Shown in pieces: positions 1-9,609 of a DNA stretch of 64,000 nt. Position numbers and translations under genes: made by a program. Positions within the stretch are counted from its first letter, which is position 1. Every line of letters begins with the position of its first letter. The DNA comes from Paraniabella ginsengisoli. Its GTDB lineage: Bacteria; Bacteroidota; Bacteroidia; Chitinophagales; Chitinophagaceae. Under the pieces are notes generated by a model that had not been told where the DNA came from, searched no databases, and saw nothing but the letters and a program-made list of their open reading frames with translations. The stretch spans positions 248,001 through 312,000 of the forward strand of contig NZ_JAKWBL010000003.1 in assembly GCF_022513635.1 (NCBI RefSeq). The letters are read 5' to 3'.

Positions 1-143
1 TTTGATTCATGTGTTTACTTTTTCATTCTTTTAACCGATGGATCCGATAAATTTTTGGATTCATATTAAATATTCATCGTTTAGGTAAGCTCAAATATCA
101 TTCTCTTATTTCCTGTGTCTCAGTTTATACAATGCTGAAACTG

Positions 144-989
144 TTATTCACTTTTATGAAATTCGATCAATCCTTTCATAGGTTTTTGTAAAATCTTTCC
201 TAAGTCAAAATTATAGGTATTGCAAAGTTCCCTGATAATATCTTTAAACCCAAAAGCTATACCACCAACAAAGTTGATCTTATATTTCCAGGCCTCATTA
301 TATTTAACAAGGTGGGTAAAAAAGAAATCATTCAGTCCATCTTCTATAATATTTTCAACCATGTAGTGGCCGCGATTTTCTGCCAAGAACCTGGCAAAAG
401 AAGCGAGATACCTGTTGGGTAAAGGTTTTTTGTAAACATTTTCAAGGATCTCGGTTGGAGTGGTGACATAAGTTGCATCGAAACGGGCGCGCAGGTCTTC
501 ATCAAAAGTATTGTACAAATAATATTGAAGTACTTTTTTCCCAAATAAGCGCCACTGCCTTCATCGCCCAGTGCGTAACCCAAACCGGGATTGTTTTTCT
601 TTATTTTTTTCCATCGAAAAAGCAGCTGCTGGCTCCTGTACCTAATATGCATGCAATTCCTTTTTCACGCCCACACAAACCAATAGCAGCGCCCTCCACA
701 TCGTGAGTGACACTTACTTTTGATTCAGGAAAAACTTTCCTTATTCCGTTTTTTACTAATTTATTGTTAGCTGGATTTAAACACCCTGTTCCATAAAAGT
801 AGATTTTATCTATTTCTGCTTTTTTAAAGAAGGCAATAATTCTTTTCTGACCAACTCAGCAATTTGCTCCTCTCCTAAAAAATACGGGCTGATACCAAGT
901 GTTTCAACAGACTTTACTTTACCATTTCTTAAAAGGCTCCATTCTGTTTTCGTAGCTCCGGCATCGGCGATTAAAATTGTGCTTGACAT
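144..989 (-). CDS. BadF/BadG/BcrA/BcrD-type ATPase, probable N-acetylglucosamine kinase (frameshifted)
   Basis: The protein starts with MSSTILIADAGATKTEW, where DAGATKTEW is the phosphate-1 loop of the ASKHA kinase fold. Further on it has GIACILGTGASSCF (phosphate-2 loop) and YALGDEGSGAYLG, as in bacterial GlcNAc/glucosamine kinases of the BadF family. About 283 residues are expected and the reconstruction agrees. The frame is broken three times: in the A run after LLPSLKK (near 830), after FFDGKK (near 605) and after AYLGKK (near 540). Each time a single extra base restores the family sequence, so I read these as sequencing errors. By family it phosphorylates amino sugars in the cytoplasm. 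This would fit recycling together with murQ, which lies far away in this window. The exact substrate is inferred. Confidence 0.75.
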
Positions 990-1052
990 TAAAGTTCAGG
1001 TTTAAGAAATAATACGCTAATATAAGTAGTCTGAACCAATGTCATGGATGTA

Positions 1053-1140
1053 AAGTTACTGGTTGCTGGTTTCAGGTTACGCATGGCTGGTTATCTGGAT
1101 CCTGTGCCTGAAACTTGCAACCTGAAACTTGCAACTTCTC
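1053..1140. repeat. Dispersed repeat family B, inverted copies upstream of the S41 protease
   Basis: The stretch has GTTACTGGTTGCTGG then TTTCAGGTT, followed by two tandem CCTGAAACTTGCAA units. The two halves are roughly complementary and could form a long hairpin. Related text occurs at 2776-2856, 49580-49600 and 52983-53025. It is non-coding and lies between the kinase and the protease gene. Confidence 0.55.
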
Positions 1141-1189
1141 AACTGCCTTTCAGACAATTTTGTCTATTTTGCAAACCTATTTTATAAAG

Positions 1190-2774
1190 ATGAAAAGGAA
1201 ATTTGAGGTTTGGTTACCGCTCTTGTTGTCGCTTGTGATGATATTGGGAATGTATATTGGTTATAGGTTCGCCACGGGGCAACCCAATAAAAAAATATTT
1301 CAACGCGATAAAGGCACCGCTTTGCAAGAAGCATTGGATATTATTCGCACAAGGTATGTTGATTCTGTAAAATTAGATACTTTGGAAGCAAATGCTATCA
1401 GGGAAATGATGAGCGAGCTTGATCCGCATTCTGTTTATTTGCCTCCGGCAGAATTAAAGCTGGCCAATGAAGACCTTTCTGGCAGCTTCGAAGGAATTGG
1501 GGTAGAGTTTAGCCAGATTCGCGATACCATAAATATTTTGCATGTATTTAAAGATGGGCAAGTGAAAAAGCCGGAATCTTAATGGGAGACCAGATCATAA
1601 AAGCCGATGGCCAAAACCTTACCGGAAAAGACATTACATCAACCCAAATAATGAAAGCCATCCGTGGCGAAAAAGGTTCAAAAATAAAATTGGACATTTT
1701 CAGAAACGGGAAAAATATACCGCTAACTGTAACAAGAGATAACATCCCTAAACCTTCAATATCCGTATCTTATATGCTTGATAAATCTACAGGTTTTATC
1801 AAGCTAAGCGAATTCACCAGCACATCTTACCGCGAGTTTATGGAAGCGATGGAAGCGCTGAAAAAACAAGGTATGAAGCAGTTGATCTTTGACCTGAGAA
1901 GCAATGGCGGCGGTTATATGGACCAGGCGATTGAAATAGCTGATGAATTTTTAAGCGGCGATAAACTGATTGTATATACGCAAGGCGTTAACAGCCCTAA
2001 AACTGAATACAGGTGTAAAAGGCCCGGTATTTTTGAAACCGGAAAATTGGCGTTGTTAGTAGATGAGTTGAGCGCCAGCGCCAGCGAAATTATTTCGGGA
2101 GCCCTTCAGGACTGGGACAGGGCTACCATAATTGGTCGGAGAACTTTTGGCAAGGGCCTGGTGCAGGAACCTTTTTATTGAGCGATGGCTCGGCTATGAG
2201 ATTAACTGTAGCCCGCTACTATACCCCCATCGGAAGAAGTATACAGAAACCTTACACCAATGGTAAAAAAGTGTACATGGATGAAGTATGGGCGCGCTAC
2301 GCTTCGGGGCAACTTTATTATGCGGATAGTAATAAAATAAACAATGGCAAGGCTTATAAAACCCATGGAGGGAGAACCGTTTACGGTAGCGGAGGCATTA
2401 TGCCTGATATTTTTGTAGGCTTAGATACTTCGAGCTATTCCAGAGAGATCAATAAGATTTTACTGAACGGATCTTTTAACAACTTCATTTTTCACTATTA
2501 TTTAGATAATAAAAAAATACTGGATCCTTACCCTAATCCACAAGTATATACAAAGGATTTTGACCCTGCAAAGGACATGTGGACTCAATTTACAACCTGG
2601 GCTAAAAAAGATACAGTAAACCTTTCGGGAGTACCTGCGTTTGAAAAAGAAAGGCTTGAAGACCGCATGGAAGCTCAGTTAGCGCGTTTTAAATGGCGCG
2701 ATTCCGGATTTTACCAAGTAATCAATCTGAGAGATACCGTAGTACTGAGAGCAATACAAGAGTTGGAAAAATAG
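1190..2774 (+). CDS. S41 family C-terminal processing peptidase (CtpA/Prc-like), frameshifted
   Basis: This is an envelope serine protease. Residues about 5-27 form one N-terminal membrane segment, followed by a PDZ domain (SFEGIGVEFSQI to the TVTRDNIPKPS region), then the S41 catalytic core with Ser in LSASASEIISGAL and Lys in RTFGKGLVQEP, the usual Ser/Lys dyad. A C-terminal extension follows. I chose the ATG at 1190 because earlier in-frame codons lie in repeat B. Two single-base losses split it: in the A5 run near 1565 (DGQVKK|AGILMG) and in the T5 run near 2175 (QEPF|LLSDGS). Reconstructed length is about 528 residues, normal for Bacteroidota homologues. Its substrate is unknown. Confidence 0.85.
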
Positions 2775-2775
2775 T

Positions 2776-2856
2776 TTCGGGTTGCAGTTGCAAGTAGCAA
2801 GTGGTAAGTTCTAAAACCAATAACCTGAAACCCGTAACTTGAAACTTGAAACTTTA
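2776..2856. repeat. Dispersed repeat family B, downstream of the S41 protease
   Basis: The stretch has CGGGTTGCAGTTGCAAGTAG and a complementary half AACCTGAAACCCG plus two ACTTGAAACTT units. It mirrors the copy at 1053-1140, so the protease gene is bracketed by the same family. The second half runs right up to the ATG of the next gene. Confidence 0.5.
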
Positions 2857-2860
2857 CACC

Positions 2861-4222
2861 ATGGACATCAAAAACAACATCTTAGAAACCATTGGTAATA
2901 CCCCACTCATAAGGTTAAATAAAATCACTCAAAACCTGCCTTGTACCGTTTTAGCAAAAGTGGATTATTTTAATCCGGGTAACAGTATAAAAGACCGCAT
3001 GGCATTGAAAATGGTGGAAGTGGCAGAGCAGGAAGGTAAGTTGAAACCGGGTGGAACCATCATTGAGGGCACCAGTGGGAATACCGGTATGGGATTGGCT
3101 TTAGCGGCAATTGTAAAAGGTTACAAATGCATTTTTGTAACTACCGATAAACAATCCAAAGAAAAAGCAGATGTTTTAAAGGCCATGGGCGCAGAAGTAA
3201 TTGTATGCTCTAATAATGTAGAACCTGATGATCCGCAAAGCTATTACAGCGTAGCAGCAAGATTGGCAAAGGAAGTACCCAATTCCTATCACATGAACCA
3301 ATACGATAATCTTGCTAATCGTTTGGCTCATTATGAAACAACTGGTCCTGAAATATGGAAACAAACAGATGGTAAAATAACTCATTTAGTTTGCACCGCT
3401 GGAACAGGCGGAACCATTACCGGTGTGGCGATGTATCTAAAAGAAAAAAATCCTGATATTAAAATCTGGGCTGTGGACGCTTATGGATCACTATTAACCA
3501 AATATTTTAAAACCGGCGAACTGGATGAAAAGGAAGTATATCCCTACTTCAGTGAAGGCTTTGGTGAAGATTTTCTTCCGAAGAATTATGACATGAGTGT
3601 GATCGATGAATTTACACAAGTTACCGATAAAGATGGTGCTATAATGGCACGCAAACTTGCAAAGGAGGAAGGTATTTTTTGTGGATATAGTGCTGGCAGC
3701 TGCTTACAAGGCTTAATGCAATTGAAAGAAACTTTAACCAAAGACGATTTGGTAGTTTGCATTTTACACGATCATGGAAGCCGCTATGTAGCAAAAATAT
3801 ATAACGATCAATGGATGATGGAACGCGGCTTTTTGGAAGTAAAAACTTTTAAAGATATCGTCAGCGGCAGATCAGGATCGCCAAAACTGGTTACCATAAA
3901 TGAAAACAAAACCGTGTACGAAGCCGTAGAGCTAATGAAACGTTATGACATTGAACACATCCCTGTAGTAAAGGATAACGAAATTATTGGCTCGATCACT
4001 GAAGGAGGTTTGTTCCAGAAGGTTTTTAGCAGTCCTGATATTAAAAATGAAAAGATCGCGAATGCATTAGAAAGACCGTTTCCTCTTGTAGATTTTAATG
4101 TATCTGTTGAAAAACTAAAATCACTAATCACAAAAGAGAATGGTGCTGTAATGAGCAAAGATGATGCAGGCGTCTACCATATCGTGACGAAGTACGACGT
4201 GATACAGGCGCTGGGAGGATAG
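2861..4222 (+). CDS. PLP-dependent cystathionine beta-synthase / cysteine synthase with C-terminal CBS pair
   Basis: This is a fold-type II PLP enzyme of 453 residues for cysteine or cystathionine synthesis in the cytoplasm. Visible motifs are ETIGNTPLIRLNKI at the N-terminus, NPGNSIKDRMA with the PLP-binding Lys near residue 42, EGTSGNTGMGLAL (the substrate loop) and GTGGTITGVA (the phosphate-binding loop). Residues about 330-453 form two CBS motifs, beginning around KTVYEAVELMKRYDIEHIPVV, as in CBS enzymes rather than plain CysK. The ATG at 2861 starts at the conserved MDIKNNILETIGNTP; the upstream in-frame ATG lies in repeat B. The frame is intact. The choice between CBS and O-acetylserine sulfhydrylase activity cannot be made from sequence alone. 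Confidence 0.88.
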   Translation: MDIKNNILETIGNTPLIRLNKITQNLPCTVLAKVDYFNPGNSIKDRMALKMVEVAEQEGKLKPGGTIIEGTSGNTGMGLALAAIVKGYKCIFVTTDKQSKEKADVLKAMGAEVIVCSNNVEPDDPQSYYSVAARLAKEVPNSYHMNQYDNLANRLAHYETTGPEIWKQTDGKITHLVCTAGTGGTITGVAMYLKEKNPDIKIWAVDAYGSLLTKYFKTGELDEKEVYPYFSEGFGEDFLPKNYDMSVIDEFTQVTDKDGAIMARKLAKEEGIFCGYSAGSCLQGLMQLKETLTKDDLVVCILHDHGSRYVAKIYNDQWMMERGFLEVKTFKDIVSGRSGSPKLVTINENKTVYEAVELMKRYDIEHIPVVKDNEIIGSITEGGLFQKVFSSPDIKNEKIANALERPFPLVDFNVSVEKLKSLITKENGAVMSKDDAGVYHIVTKYDVIQALGG

Positions 4223-4228
4223 CATACA

Positions 4229-4852
4229 CTACAACCGTTTCACCAGCACTTTCTTCTTATATCTATCCAAGGCCTCTAACTGCAAGGCTATTCTTTCATC
4301 CCATTCATCCTGGGCTGCAAAATCTTCACCATTCCGTGTATCAAGGTCATAATACCTTTGAAACTCTTCAGCGGCTTTAAACTTCTCTTGTACAAAGCTA
4401 GCTATCTCATTCTGATAATCTTCCTTTGTCAGTTTGAGGTTCTGTAATTCCCGTGTTGCTTCCCTGGCAAATATTTCTGAAATATCAAAGTGCTTTTGCT
4501 CATGCATTAGCAGGCGTTGTTTTACAGAAGGTGAAAAATCAAGCACTCGCTCTTTAATAAAAGTGTGCTCCTTGTGAACTGTTGCCTGTACGGTTATACG
4601 AATGCTGACGGGTTTTCCATTTACTTTATCGGTGGTCAGATAATAAGTGATGCCCGTTCGGGTTAGTGCAGCAACATTTTCATCAACAGCCGCCACACTA
4701 TCGCTCACTACCTTAAAATCCTGTAATTGAAGTTTTCTACTCTCTGTCCAGAATATGATCGCATTGGCGCTTGCCTTTTGTGCGAAAGTTGAAACGCTGA
4801 ACAACTGCAACAGAAAAACTAAGTATATAGTGCCTGGATGAATAAATTTAAT
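4229..4852 (-). CDS. DUF922-family exported protein, probable non-ATG start
   Basis: The mature part has a MHEQKHFDISEIFARE segment, a His-rich helix typical of DUF922 proteins, which are thought to be Zn-peptidase-like; activity is not shown. A hydrophobic signal segment (IYLVFLLQLFSVSTFAQ) precedes it. No ATG exists between the upstream stop and the signal peptide. A TTG at 4924 and a GTG at 4879 are possible, but a perfect TAnnTTTG promoter element at 4867-4874 sits inside that extension. That leaves the ATT at 4852, giving (M)KFIHPGTIYLVF, as a natural signal-peptide start. Alternatively the G of an ATG was misread. The gene lies just downstream of the barrel gene, on the same strand. About 207 residues. 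Confidence 0.65.
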   Translation of the reverse strand: MKFIHPGTIYLVFLLQLFSVSTFAQKASANAIIFWTESRKLQLQDFKVVSDSVAAVDENVAALTRTGITYYLTTDKVNGKPVSIRITVQATVHKEHTFIKERVLDFSPSVKQRLLMHEQKHFDISEIFAREATRELQNLKLTKEDYQNEIASFVQEKFKAAEEFQRYYDLDTRNGEDFAAQDEWDERIALQLEALDRYKKKVLVKRL

Positions 4853-4866
4853 TTTGATAATAGGAA

Positions 4867-4874
4867 CAAAGATA
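4867..4874 (-). promoter_or_regulatory. Bacteroidota -7 promoter element (TATCTTTG)
   Basis: Read on the minus strand this is TATCTTTG, a perfect match to TAnnTTTG. It lies about 15 nt upstream of the proposed ATT start of the DUF922 gene and beyond the end of the barrel gene. I could not find a clear -33 TTTG. Confidence 0.4.
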
Positions 4875-4898
4875 ACCACCTTACATATCAGAATATCG

Positions 4899-6593
4899 TT
4901 AAAAATAAAAATCCCTCCGCGCAATATTCCACCTTACACCAAGATTAAATACCGTGCTGTTTTTAGTAGGCTTAATTGGCGGAGCATCATAGCGTTGCTT
5001 ACGAAACATACCCATAAACTCAAGGAAAAGATTTTCTTTTACTTCATACGACAAAAGCAAGCTTGCCATTGCGGTGTTCGTTTTCCAGCCGCTGTTGATA
5101 TCATGTCCATAATCCCCGGTTCTGGTTGTATTTGGTAAAAACAGATTACTACCAAAGTTTACCGATCCTGTACTGTCAAGCCCTTGTGTATAATACATCG
5201 CTCGTCCTTCAATCATCCATTTCGGAGCTGGCCTATATCGCGCAACGCCTATCCATTCGTTAAAGTTCGCCATTAATGGATGTGCCAAAGGTTGATTATA
5301 ATGAGAATAATTTGCTACAGAATCTTTATGAGAATAAGTGTACGGCCTTACTCGGTTTAACTCTAATTGAAGATCGAGATTTTTAACTTTAAAAGCATCT
5401 ATATATTTAGCACCTATTTGGTAACCAAATTTATTGGCCCACCAGCCATTGCCTCCTGTTAGCTCAGAAGTTTTGAGTTCATCAAATAATAATTGTCCGT
5501 AAACTTGTGCCGTTCTTGCTACGTTTGCTTTAAAATCCATTCCTACCACAGCGTTGTCTGGGCTACCTAAGTTATGTTCTACTGATCTGTAAAAAATAAC
5601 AGGAACCAGATAACCAAATTCAAAACGATTAGTGCGACCAAATACGATGCCTTCAAAAATCCCAACATTCAGCCATTTTGTTAGATTGATATCCAAATGG
5701 TGCATGGCAGCATATTTCTTTCCCAATAATCCGTCACTTTGCTTTTGATGAGCATGGGTCAATTCCATGAATAAGTTTTGATAATTAAACTTCCATATCC
5801 TAGTGTTCAATCTCAAAAACAAATTATTATTTCCAAAATCGCTCAGAAACAAACTGCGCTGCCCATTGCCAATAAAGTTTTTATCATAACCAAAAGCCAC
5901 ATCGATATATTTGGTTACACCAAAAGTTACATAACCGCGTGCATCAAAGTAATCTCTTCCACCTGCACCCTTAAAATTTTTGTAGTATCCTGCGCCGGGT
6001 ACTGCATTACGTTCATTCATCCAATCCTGTACATACAATGGGTAACGCTCCTGGTTGTCGGTAAGTGTAGTATAAAAACCGATTTTATTGGCAATGCGCC
6101 CGCGTATAGAAATACCGCGTGTATTATAAAACAGGTTTTGGTCATTACCTGTTTCTTTCATAAATCCAATATTCAGTACCGGATTTATTACCAGGTCAAA
6201 ATCTTTAACGTGTGTTTCAAACAATCCAGCAGGATACTGATAAAAAGTATTTCCTACTCGCTTCTTACTCATATACTGTTCACGTTCGTTTTCAGGTAAC
6301 CATTCCAGGTTATTAGCCAGCAGGCTCTTCAAATAATATTTATCAACGTTGGTTAGGTTAGCATCCATAGAAGAATCAACGTTCAGATAATTTTTCATGG
6401 CTGGCACAAACGTTTCCCTGCTATAAGGCTTTATTTTACTAAGGTTCAGCGCCGGGTCGCGCTGTGCTTTTATTTCAAGCCGGTCCAGTAATATTTCCTG
6501 TTTATCACCGCGAGGCAAATTGGTCGTTTGCGAAAAAGACACAAAAGGACACAAAACAACTGCAAGCACAGGCAGGTATTTCTTAAATTTCAT
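4899..6593 (-). CDS. Outer-membrane beta-barrel protein, Wzi/RemB-like
   Basis: The protein has 564 residues. Signal peptide: MKFKKYLPVLAVVLCPFVSFSQ. The body is a long series of alternating aromatic/polar strands, for example GISIRGRIANKIGFYTTL and DYFDARGYVTFGVTKYIDVAFG. It ends in an aromatic residue (ARRDFYF), as outer-membrane barrels do for BAM recognition. Overall layout, with a short helical region before the barrel, resembles the capsule-assembly Wzi family and the gliding-related RemB proteins of Bacteroidota. By analogy it could help display surface polysaccharide, but that is inference. The frame is intact. The DUF922 gene follows directly and may share its transcript. Confidence 0.65.
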   Translation of the reverse strand: MKFKKYLPVLAVVLCPFVSFSQTTNLPRGDKQEILLDRLEIKAQRDPALNLSKIKPYSRETFVPAMKNYLNVDSSMDANLTNVDKYYLKSLLANNLEWLPENEREQYMSKKRVGNTFYQYPAGLFETHVKDFDLVINPVLNIGFMKETGNDQNLFYNTRGISIRGRIANKIGFYTTLTDNQERYPLYVQDWMNERNAVPGAGYYKNFKGAGGRDYFDARGYVTFGVTKYIDVAFGYDKNFIGNGQRSLFLSDFGNNNLFLRLNTRIWKFNYQNLFMELTHAHQKQSDGLLGKKYAAMHHLDINLTKWLNVGIFEGIVFGRTNRFEFGYLVPVIFYRSVEHNLGSPDNAVVGMDFKANVARTAQVYGQLLFDELKTSELTGGNGWWANKFGYQIGAKYIDAFKVKNLDLQLELNRVRPYTYSHKDSVANYSHYNQPLAHPLMANFNEWIGVARYRPAPKWMIEGRAMYYTQGLDSTGSVNFGSNLFLPNTTRTGDYGHDINSGWKTNTAMASLLLSYEVKENLFLEFMGMFRKQRYDAPPIKPTKNSTVFNLGVRWNIARRDFYF

Positions 6594-6634
6594 AGTTTGT
6601 TGATAAGGTTTAATAAACTACTTTTATTTTTATG

Positions 6635-6720
6635 CTCCCCCGAAGTACTTCTATCATCTTCCTTGCGTCGCACTCTTGTACTGAAGAATATATATCAGCA
6701 CATGTACGACATACGATATT
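6635..6720 (-). repeat. Dispersed repeat family A, copy 1
   Basis: On the minus strand it contains AGAGTGCGACGCAAGGAAGA preceded by TCTTCAGTACA. Next to it (6700-6736) is a short run of GTACGA-like units similar to 49520-49560. It is non-coding and separates the divergent barrel and pyrC genes. Confidence 0.6.
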
Positions 6721-6762
6721 AGATGTACGCCAAAAAGTTAATCGAACATAAAGACAAAAACT

Positions 6763-8125
6763 ATGCAAATATATCTTTTTAAAAACATTCAGGTAGTAAA
6801 CGAAGGAAAAACGGACGCTAAAGACGTTTTAATAAAAAACGGACGTATTGAAAAAATCGGCAATCAAATTAATACCAAAGAAAATGTGGTGGAAATCAAT
6901 GGCGAAGGAAAACATTTATTGCCAGGAGCGATAGACGACCAAGTGCATTTTCGCGAGCCCGGCCTTACACACAAGGCTAATATTTATACCGAAAGCAAAG
7001 CAGCTGTTGCCGGTGGCGTAACCAGCTTTATGGAAATGCCCAATACTGTTCCTCCCGCCTTCACACTCGATCTGCTGGAAAACAAATACAATATTGCAGC
7101 GCAAACAGCCCTTGCCAATTACTCCTTTTATATTGGCACCAGCAACGAAAATGCAGACAGCACTTTAGCCGCTAACAAATTCAAAGACCGGATTTGTGGC
7201 ATTAAAATGTTTATGGGCAGCAGTACCGGTAATCTGCTGGTTGATAATCCATTGGTTTTAGATAGAATATTTGGTGAAAGCGAAATGCTGATTGCTACTC
7301 ATTGTGAAGATGAAAAGATCATCAAAGCCAATATGCAAAAGGCACTGGCCGAAAATCGCGAGCTTACCGCAGCCGATCACCCCATCATCAGAAATGAAGA
7401 AGCTTGTTTTGAATCTTCTTTCTATGCTGTTCAACTCGCAAAAAAACACAATGCGCGCCTGCACATTCTGCATATCACTACTGAAAAAGAATTGCAGCTG
7501 TTTAGCAATATGTTGCCATTAAAGGATAAACGAATTACCGCCGAAGTATGTGTACATCATCTTCATTTTTTTGCCGATGATTACGCACAACAAGGCAATT
7601 TTATTAAATGTAACCCAGCCATTAAAGCGGCACATAATAAAGAAGCCCTTTGGAAAGCCTTACTGGACGATCGTTTGGACGTAATAGCCACCGATCATGC
7701 GCCACATACTTTTGAAGAAAAAAATGAACCTTATTTAAAAGCTCATGCGGGTTTACCATTGGTGCAACATGCATTGCCGTTGATGTTATATTATAATAGC
7801 ATTGGGAAAATATCTTTAGAAAAGATTGTCGAAAAAATGAGCCATGCGGTAGCTGATTGTTTTTCAATTAAAGAAAGAGGTTATATACGCGAAGGTTTTT
7901 TTGCTGATCTTGTAGTTGCAGACCTTCAACAATCTTTAACCGTAAACAAAAAAATATTCTTTACAAATGCGGATGGAGTCCTTTTGAAAAGGCTGGTGAA
8001 AATGGAAATCCTTTTACTTTTCCGGCAAGTATTACACATACTTTTGTAAATGGCAATTTAGTTTATGGAAATGGGCAATGGAATGAGTCTGTAAAAGGAG
8101 AAAGACTTTTGTTTGAAAGGTAATC
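6763..8125 (+). CDS. pyrC: Dihydroorotase (amidohydrolase family), frameshifted at the 3' end
   Basis: This enzyme interconverts carbamoyl aspartate and dihydroorotate in pyrimidine synthesis. The metal-binding motif DDQVHFREPGLTHK (residues about 58-72) and the late ATDHAPHTFEEK motif are both present, as are TSFMEMPNT and the His-rich strands ATHCEDE and LHILHIT. The uninterrupted frame ends at 8049 with an atypical tail. Adding one base in the A7 run at 7948-7954 gives NILYKCGWSPFEKAG, and one more A near 8102 gives the normal ending GEKRLLFER, so the real stop is at 8123-8125. Reconstructed length is about 454 residues. The two indels are most likely read errors. Confidence 0.88.
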
Positions 8126-8127
8126 TT

Positions 8128-8286
8128 GAGATGACAGTTGATAGTTGACAAATGACAGTTTATGCATCGCATCTGCCTAAAATAGGTTAAAATTTTTATC
8201 AATTACAAATGCTACTGCCAATCAACTCTTCCATTTTTTGGTCGAACTCGTCTGTCAACTCTCATCTGCCATCCGTCAACTTTTAA
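8128..8286. repeat. Repeat-rich intergenic stretch, family E (GTTGACA / GTCAACT units)
   Basis: At the left end are GATGACAGTTGATAGTTGAC and AATGACAG. At the right end are CTGTCAACTCTCATCTGCC and ATCCGTCAAC, which are the complementary units. The ends could pair. The right end abuts the MutS-like start codon. No coding potential is seen. Confidence 0.45.
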
Positions 8287-8290
8287 AACC

Positions 8291-9609
8291 ATGCAAATAG
8301 ATAATATTTCTTTTAACGACATTTCCATCTTCCATCCGGAAGAAGGCTATTCTATTTTTCATAAACTCAACTTTACGCGCACAGAAGGCGGTAAAGAATG
8401 GTTACGGCATTTTTTTCCACGCCTTTTAATGATATCAAAAAAATTACCGGAACACAAAATATTCTCAAAAAATTGGTTGATTACATAGATGACTGGCCTG
8501 AAGAGATATCGAACGGAACGGTGCTGGTAATGGTAAAGTTTTTAGATTATGCGCTGGATACTATTGGCGATAACCCTTCGGCTGTAGATGCTTTTATGTA
8601 TCGGCTGCTTCACAGCGCTGACTATTCCATGGCTAAGTTTTCTGTTAAGCATTTTACTGATTTTTTCAGAGGGCTCAAAAAGATCGAAATAATTCTAAGC
8701 GGCGTTGACATGCCTTCCAACTTTAGCAAATATATTGATCGCATTCATCATCTGATCAATAGTATCGAGCCATTCAGACAAATGGCTAATATTGGTACAG
8801 ATGAAGTTGTTCCACAACATAAAAGTTTATATTTTGCTGCTAATGTTCGTGGAAATTATAAAACTGAAGTTCAGGAACTGATAGAGATATATAGCAGGTT
8901 AGATGCATGGTACTCCATGGCGTTAGCAGTAAAAAAGTACAACTTGCATTTCCCTGAATTTGTTGAAAGCGAGCATCCCTTTTTTGAAGCTAAAGGGTTA
9001 TACCATTTATTGCTACACAATCCTGTTCCCTATCATTTGCAAATGAGCCCCGAACATAATTTTCTTTTTTTGACCGGGGCAAATATGGCTGGCAAAAGCA
9101 CACTGATAAAGTCGGTTGGATCTTCTGTTTTTCTGGCGCATATAGGCATGGGCGTTCCTGCAACAGAAATGAAGCTTACACTTTTTGATGGGCTTATCAG
9201 CAATATCAATGTTGTAGATAATATTGCAAAAGGAGAAAGTTTCTTCTTTAACGAAGTACAACGTATAAAAAATACAGTTCTAAAAATTAACGATGGGAAA
9301 AAATGGCTGGTGCTGATTGACGAACTGTTTAAAGGTACTAATGTGGAAGATGCTATGCGATGCTCTTTAGCCGTTATTACAGGTTTGGTAAAAGTAAAAA
9401 CATCTTTATTTATCCTTTCTACACATTTGTATGAAATTGGAGAAGAATTAAAAGACCTACCAACAATTGCGTTCCGTCATTTTGAAACAACTGTGACAGA
9501 AGAAGCGCTTTCTTTTAGTTATCAACTAAAAGAAGGAATCAGCAAAGACAGATTGGGCTACGTTATTTTGAAGCGTGAAAAAGTAGTAGAGATGTTGGAA
9601 AGGTTATAA
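8291..9609 (+). CDS. MutS-related ATPase (short form lacking the mismatch-recognition domain), frameshifted
   Basis: This protein of about 440 residues keeps only the core and ATPase parts of MutS. It has Walker A TGANMAGKSTLIKSVG, the ABC-type dimer region KGESFFFNEVQRIKN, Walker B WLVLIDELFKGTN, and the STHLYEIGEEL switch His. There is no N-terminal mismatch-binding domain and no Smr domain, so it is neither MutS1 nor MutS2. Short MutS paralogues of this kind are common in Bacteroidota and their role is unknown. One T missing from the T7 run near 8410 splits the frame (WLRHFF|STPFNDIKK). The stop overlaps the stop of the convergent DUF4856 gene by six bases. Confidence 0.75.

Noticed and set aside
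473-706. Plus-strand open frame over the kinase gene
   Set aside because: It overlaps the broken kinase on the other strand and arises from the reverse complement of conserved kinase codons.
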